Below are positions 60,518-64,000 of a DNA stretch of 64,000 nt, piece after piece. How positions within the stretch are numbered: position 1 is the stretch's first letter; the number at the start of each line of letters is the position of its first letter. The stretch is from Spongilla lacustris (Eukaryota; Porifera; Demospongiae; Spongillida; Spongillidae). The notes under the pieces were generated by a model. It did not search any database. It saw nothing but the letters and a program-made list of their open reading frames with translations, and was not told the DNA's origin. The stretch covers positions 6,170,816-6,234,815 of the forward strand of contig OX442433.1 in assembly GCA_949361645.1 (NCBI GenBank), given 5' to 3'. A program made the translations under genes and the position numbers.

Positions 60518-61125
60518 TACAGGGTGTTTCACAATCAAGGAAAATTGACCACAAGCAGTTAATAAACTTAAAATTGTTGATAAATGCTCCATTAACGTGA
60601 GCTAAAATGTACATGTTGATGTAAACAAAATAAATATTAATTTAATAATTAATTTAATAAAATCAAATATTTAAATTAACGGAAATGAATTCATAATTCC
60701 CCATAGCACCTAATTAAAATATATCGTTTTAGAGGCATTCAAAAAGCACTAACATTTCAAACACATCAACTTGGCTCAATTTATTAATAAATTTAAACTA
60801 CTAAATCAAGATACAGTGGCCCTCAAAATCAAGTACATTGCGAAAATCAAGATTTAAACTTTGAATAACTTCTAAATGGAAGCAGTTAATTAAGTACAGT
60901 TTGCAGCTTTTAACTAACCACCAACCCTTTATTTATTAACATAAAAAATATTTAATTGAAATGAATAGGGGTCTTAGGACATTAATTAACCATTAAAGAT
61001 TATATTAATTGTATTTCACGAGCATGTCTTCATTTGCTGTTAGAACTTTTAACAACAATCACCAGTTAATTAACTGCTTGTGGTTAATTTATAAACAATT
61101 TTCCTTGATTGTGAAACACCCTGTA
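60518..61125. mobile_element. 604-bp Tc1/mariner-type MITE (CAGGGTGTTTCACAATCAAG)
   Basis: The element 60520-61123 has inverted ends CAGGGTGTTTCACAATCAAG continuing through GAAAATTG. TA lies on both sides (TATA context). The interior is AT-rich and non-coding. CAGGGTG ends with TA duplication are typical of mariner-derived MITEs. Confidence 0.87.
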
Positions 61126-61410
61126 TATACTAAGTGACGAGTGTTCTAGAATGTTCTACTTGGTCATCTGTTTGCCACGTGCATAGGTCATGCCTCCAAT
61201 CGTCACCTAACATAATGCTAGCCCTTCTACAGACTGCAGAGTGAAGCCCTTCTGAGAAACTCCCAAGCATAGTGCACATTCACACATTCAATTTGAAAGT
61301 TCATCCACTGCTAATAGAGCATGCACATCTGCTCACACATGCTCTTGGCTCTCCTCTTTTGATATCCACCAGTATTCCATAAGCCATAAAGCTCACGGGG
61401 TCCCAGCCCT

Positions 61411-61600
61411 ACAGGGGCGGATCCAGGGTTTTGGGAAAAGGGGGGGGGGGCGAGTCCAATAAATATATTCACAACTGGGGAGGGGGCGTGCCCCCTCCCG
61501 TGACAGCAAGGGGGTCTGGGGGATAGCTGATAGCTCCCCCAGTGGCCCCAGCCGCTTTTTGCTTTTGCGTTTATGAAATTCACAGTGATATCCAATACAA
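61411..61600. repeat. G-rich interspersed repeat (CAGGGGCGGATCCAGG)
   Basis: Begins CAGGGGCGGATCCAGGG, passes a G-run at 61440-61450, then GGGGTCTGGGGGATAGCTG and GCTTTTTGCTTTTGCG. It is related to copies at 34440-34640 and, at its start, to 35233. The right boundary is not clear. Confidence 0.6.
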
Positions 61601-63140
61601 ACATCATGCGATATCCGGCCCGATTACTAGAGCCTGCGCTTCACGGCTGCTTGCGGCTGGACACTAGGTTGATAATTAGACAATACGGTATACGCCCCAA
61701 AAGCTGTAATGTTCGTACCTCATTATCCAAGTCGTTTTTAGCGAGCCATATACAACACATGCTGTAAGTTGTTCCGTTGAAACAAATAGCTCCCGCGCAC
61801 ACCCTACCAGTCTAGTCAACAAAGTTATCAACGCGCAAGAGCACTTCATTTGACTAATAGTTATGCGCAGGCCGTTTTTACGCGCATGTAACTTTGGGGG
61901 GTCTACTTCCAGCTCGTTGTACGGCCGAACCAACCCACTAAACAGGTCGGTAAGCAAGAACACTCAACAACACACATGGGAGATCATATATATGATGTTC
62001 AGAACTAGCCACCTTTTTTTTTTACCACTAAACCGGGCATCAGTATTTTATGAATAATTGGTGTGGTTTTGAATGGAGCACCACATGCCGAAAGGCAAAG
62101 AGCGTTGCAGTGTGTAGCTGGTTCTTGGTGGAGGCTAGGGAAAATAAATCAAGGAGTTCATATACCTGCCAAGAGTTTGCAGGTCATTTGTACACTGTTT
62201 TTGCTATTAACACAAGCAATGATTGCTGGTGTTAATAGCTGAATGACAGATCTAGCAGAGAACATCTTGTGCTGGAAGCACAATATCAGCAGCTCACACC
62301 ATTCACAAGCATAGTCCCTTTAAATTTTGAAGCAGCTACAGTGTCTCATAATCCTGAGGGTTTTACAGCTCCTGTGTAGGGCACTGATGTGCAAGGTTCA
62401 AGGTGTTCAGTTACAGTGGGGTTATATGTTCATGCTACTTCATAGACACTCCACTACCTGCAACACAGCTAAAGGCAGCACCACAACTGATCCACACACT
62501 TATTAATGGACATAGCACCTGAGTGTATGAAGGATATTAAGTATGGCGCACACCAGTGCAACTGATAAAGCCTGAAGTGAGACAACATCTTGTCTGCCCC
62601 AAAGGTTGGCATTAACATGCTTTCAGCTAATTACAATTCACCGCTTTTTTTTTTGGTTGTTTTTTTTTTTTTTTTTTTTTTTTTTTAATGAGACCTTACA
62701 TTTATGCCATATCACCCAATCCTACCAGGACATCAAGTTGCAGAACAAAAAACGTGCCACGGGCAAGTAAATTAAAGTGCTTTGGCCTCCTGCATGGGAA
62801 AACAGCTGGAGCTGAATCCATACATGCCAGGTTCAAAGGACGTACCATTCAACAGCCCCCTTATTCAGTACCAGACAAAGTTCAGCAATTGGTACTTAAT
62901 GTGAAGGCCTCCGTGGCTCCACAAAATGTGGCAGCGACCCTCCTCCCAACTGGACCCAAGCGAATTCAGCAATGACCATATCGCTTTTCACGCGTAACTT
63001 TGGTACCACATATCACTAGCCAAAAAAAAAGGTGGCTTTTAGCACATACCATTATCAGCTAGCACCTTCTAGCTACTTCAAGATTCAGCTTTGATTTCAA
63101 CTTTCTATGGGTTGGGTACGTAGATAACTCACTTCCAACA
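61601..63140. other. No recognised gene; possible eroded coding fragments
   Basis: A frame at about 62255-62380 (VLEAQYQQLTPFTSIVPLNF, then a stop) and another at 62688-62975 (95 codons, plus, after a 30-bp T-run) have coding-like composition. I cannot assign them to a family, and no splice-supported gene model emerges. They could be remains of a transposon. Confidence 0.35.
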
Positions 63141-63281
63141 CACAGGAAAAAAACGCGTAGAATCAAATTTTGATTTTATAAAGGATTTTAAAATCCTCTG
63201 TAAAATCACTATGTGATTGAACATTAAGATTGTGATTCTATGTTCAATCACGCGTTTGATTTCATGCATTTTTTTCCTGTG
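63141..63281. mobile_element. 141-bp MITE (CACAGGAAAAAAA ends)
   Basis: Inverted ends CACAGGAAAAAAACGCGT and CACAGGAAAAAAATGCAT continue into GAATCAAA / GAAATCAAA. The interior is rich in GATTTTA and TGTGATT motifs, themselves partly palindromic. No coding sequence. Confidence 0.72.
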
Positions 63282-64000
63282 ACAGGAGAGGTACATCGCG
63301 GGTTACCCGCTTTCACGAGCTATAACGCAGCGTGGCAACGAACCTGTAGCATGAGGTAAGCACTGTAAATAGAAAAACGATGCTGGCTTTATTTCGTTGT
63401 TTCAAACGGCGACAATAACCAATTTGTTTTGTGCTGGCTCACGTTTTTGTTCTGCTATGTGGTTGCCATGGGCGTTGCTAAGGCAGACGTAATCATTTCA
63501 ATATTCCGGATAAATAACCTAGTGTCCACAAAATGTATGGCCGCAAACAGCCGTGGCTTGCATGGATAGCGACGAGAAAACTCTTCATTTTTTCACATGC
63601 TATGGTTCCTACTGCTACTTCGTGACGCAAAGCTTTTGTAAACTTGTGACCGAAGCGTGCACGTGGTCATGCACCAGCTACATGTCGGTCTATAAACGAC
63701 TCGCGTATGTTTTACTATAGTATTAGTACTTTTAGTTTGTTTAGCTCTATAGCTACGTTAATAACCTGTTTTCTGAGGAAAAAGATCTGAGATCCATCCC
63801 ATTCACGTCTTTTGATCGCTTACCTCAATTCCTGCTCGCGCGATTAAATACTAATTAACCACACATGCAAAATTAAATTTCGTTAATTGGGAGGATTTAG
63901 TTAGATAGGATGGTAACATGCAGAACGCTGCATAGATTACAGTATGCATTGCGTCATTCTTATGCATTACGTCATTCTTCAGATAGGAAAGGGGGGGTCC
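63282..64000. other. Gene-free right edge
   Basis: No gene, RNA or repeat recognised. Two TGCATTNCGTCATTCTT repeats lie at 63945-63978. A gene could begin beyond the window. Confidence 0.4.

Overview
This window looks like nuclear DNA from an early-branching marine animal; a sponge is my best guess. The reasons are four-fold. Conserved animal genes are split by very short canonical introns (often 45-70 bp). Two eukaryotic tRNA-Ser genes are present. A BEL/Pao LTR retrotransposon and many small terminal-inverted-repeat (TIR) DNA elements are present. Secreted, cysteine-rich proteins are built from shuffled phase-1 exons. The species call is inference only. I rebuilt the gene models by hand from splice sites, reading frame and remembered family patterns, and no database search was possible.

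Layout. 126-2752 holds two minus-strand genes, a coactosin-like actin-binding protein and mitochondrial cytochrome c1. 2804-7889 holds GPAA1, a subunit of GPI transamidase, on the plus strand. It is divergent from CYC1 with only 51 bp between the start codons. Its introns carry an antisense tRNA-Ser(AGA) and several pyrimidine-rich minisatellites. 8574-10876 is a small secreted Kunitz-type inhibitor on the minus strand. 10.9-28 kb has no intact gene that I recognise. It is a bed of mobile DNA: Ty3/Gypsy fragments, hAT elements marked by 8-bp target duplications, a 1448-bp Tc1/mariner-type foldback with 640-bp arms, and a 1.4-kb 21-bp minisatellite. A tRNA-Ser(UGA) lies at 28.1 kb.

29177-39610 and 50107-57429 are two paralogous plus-strand genes for secreted proteins of about 669 and 785 residues. 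Each has a signal peptide followed by four repeats of a composite unit: a WAP-like cysteine cluster, a thyroglobulin type-1 domain and a VWC/pacifastin-like module. TIL domains (trypsin-inhibitor-like) close the protein, and in the second gene they also punctuate it. Five of the eight thyroglobulin domains lack exactly one bonded cysteine pair. The genes arose by duplication together with their 3' flanks. The upstream copy's flank is split by a 6.3-kb nested insertion that contains a BEL/Pao element with identical 142-bp LTRs, and the downstream copy preserves the empty site. Next to it lies a TIR element carrying a fragment of a RecQ-like helicase.

57.4-64 kb is the 3' flank of the second gene plus more MITEs (a mariner type at 60520-61123 and another at 63141-63281), with no convincing gene. 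The Kunitz gene and the two composite genes suggest a local emphasis on secreted protease inhibitors. Coactosin, CYC1 and GPAA1 are ordinary housekeeping genes.
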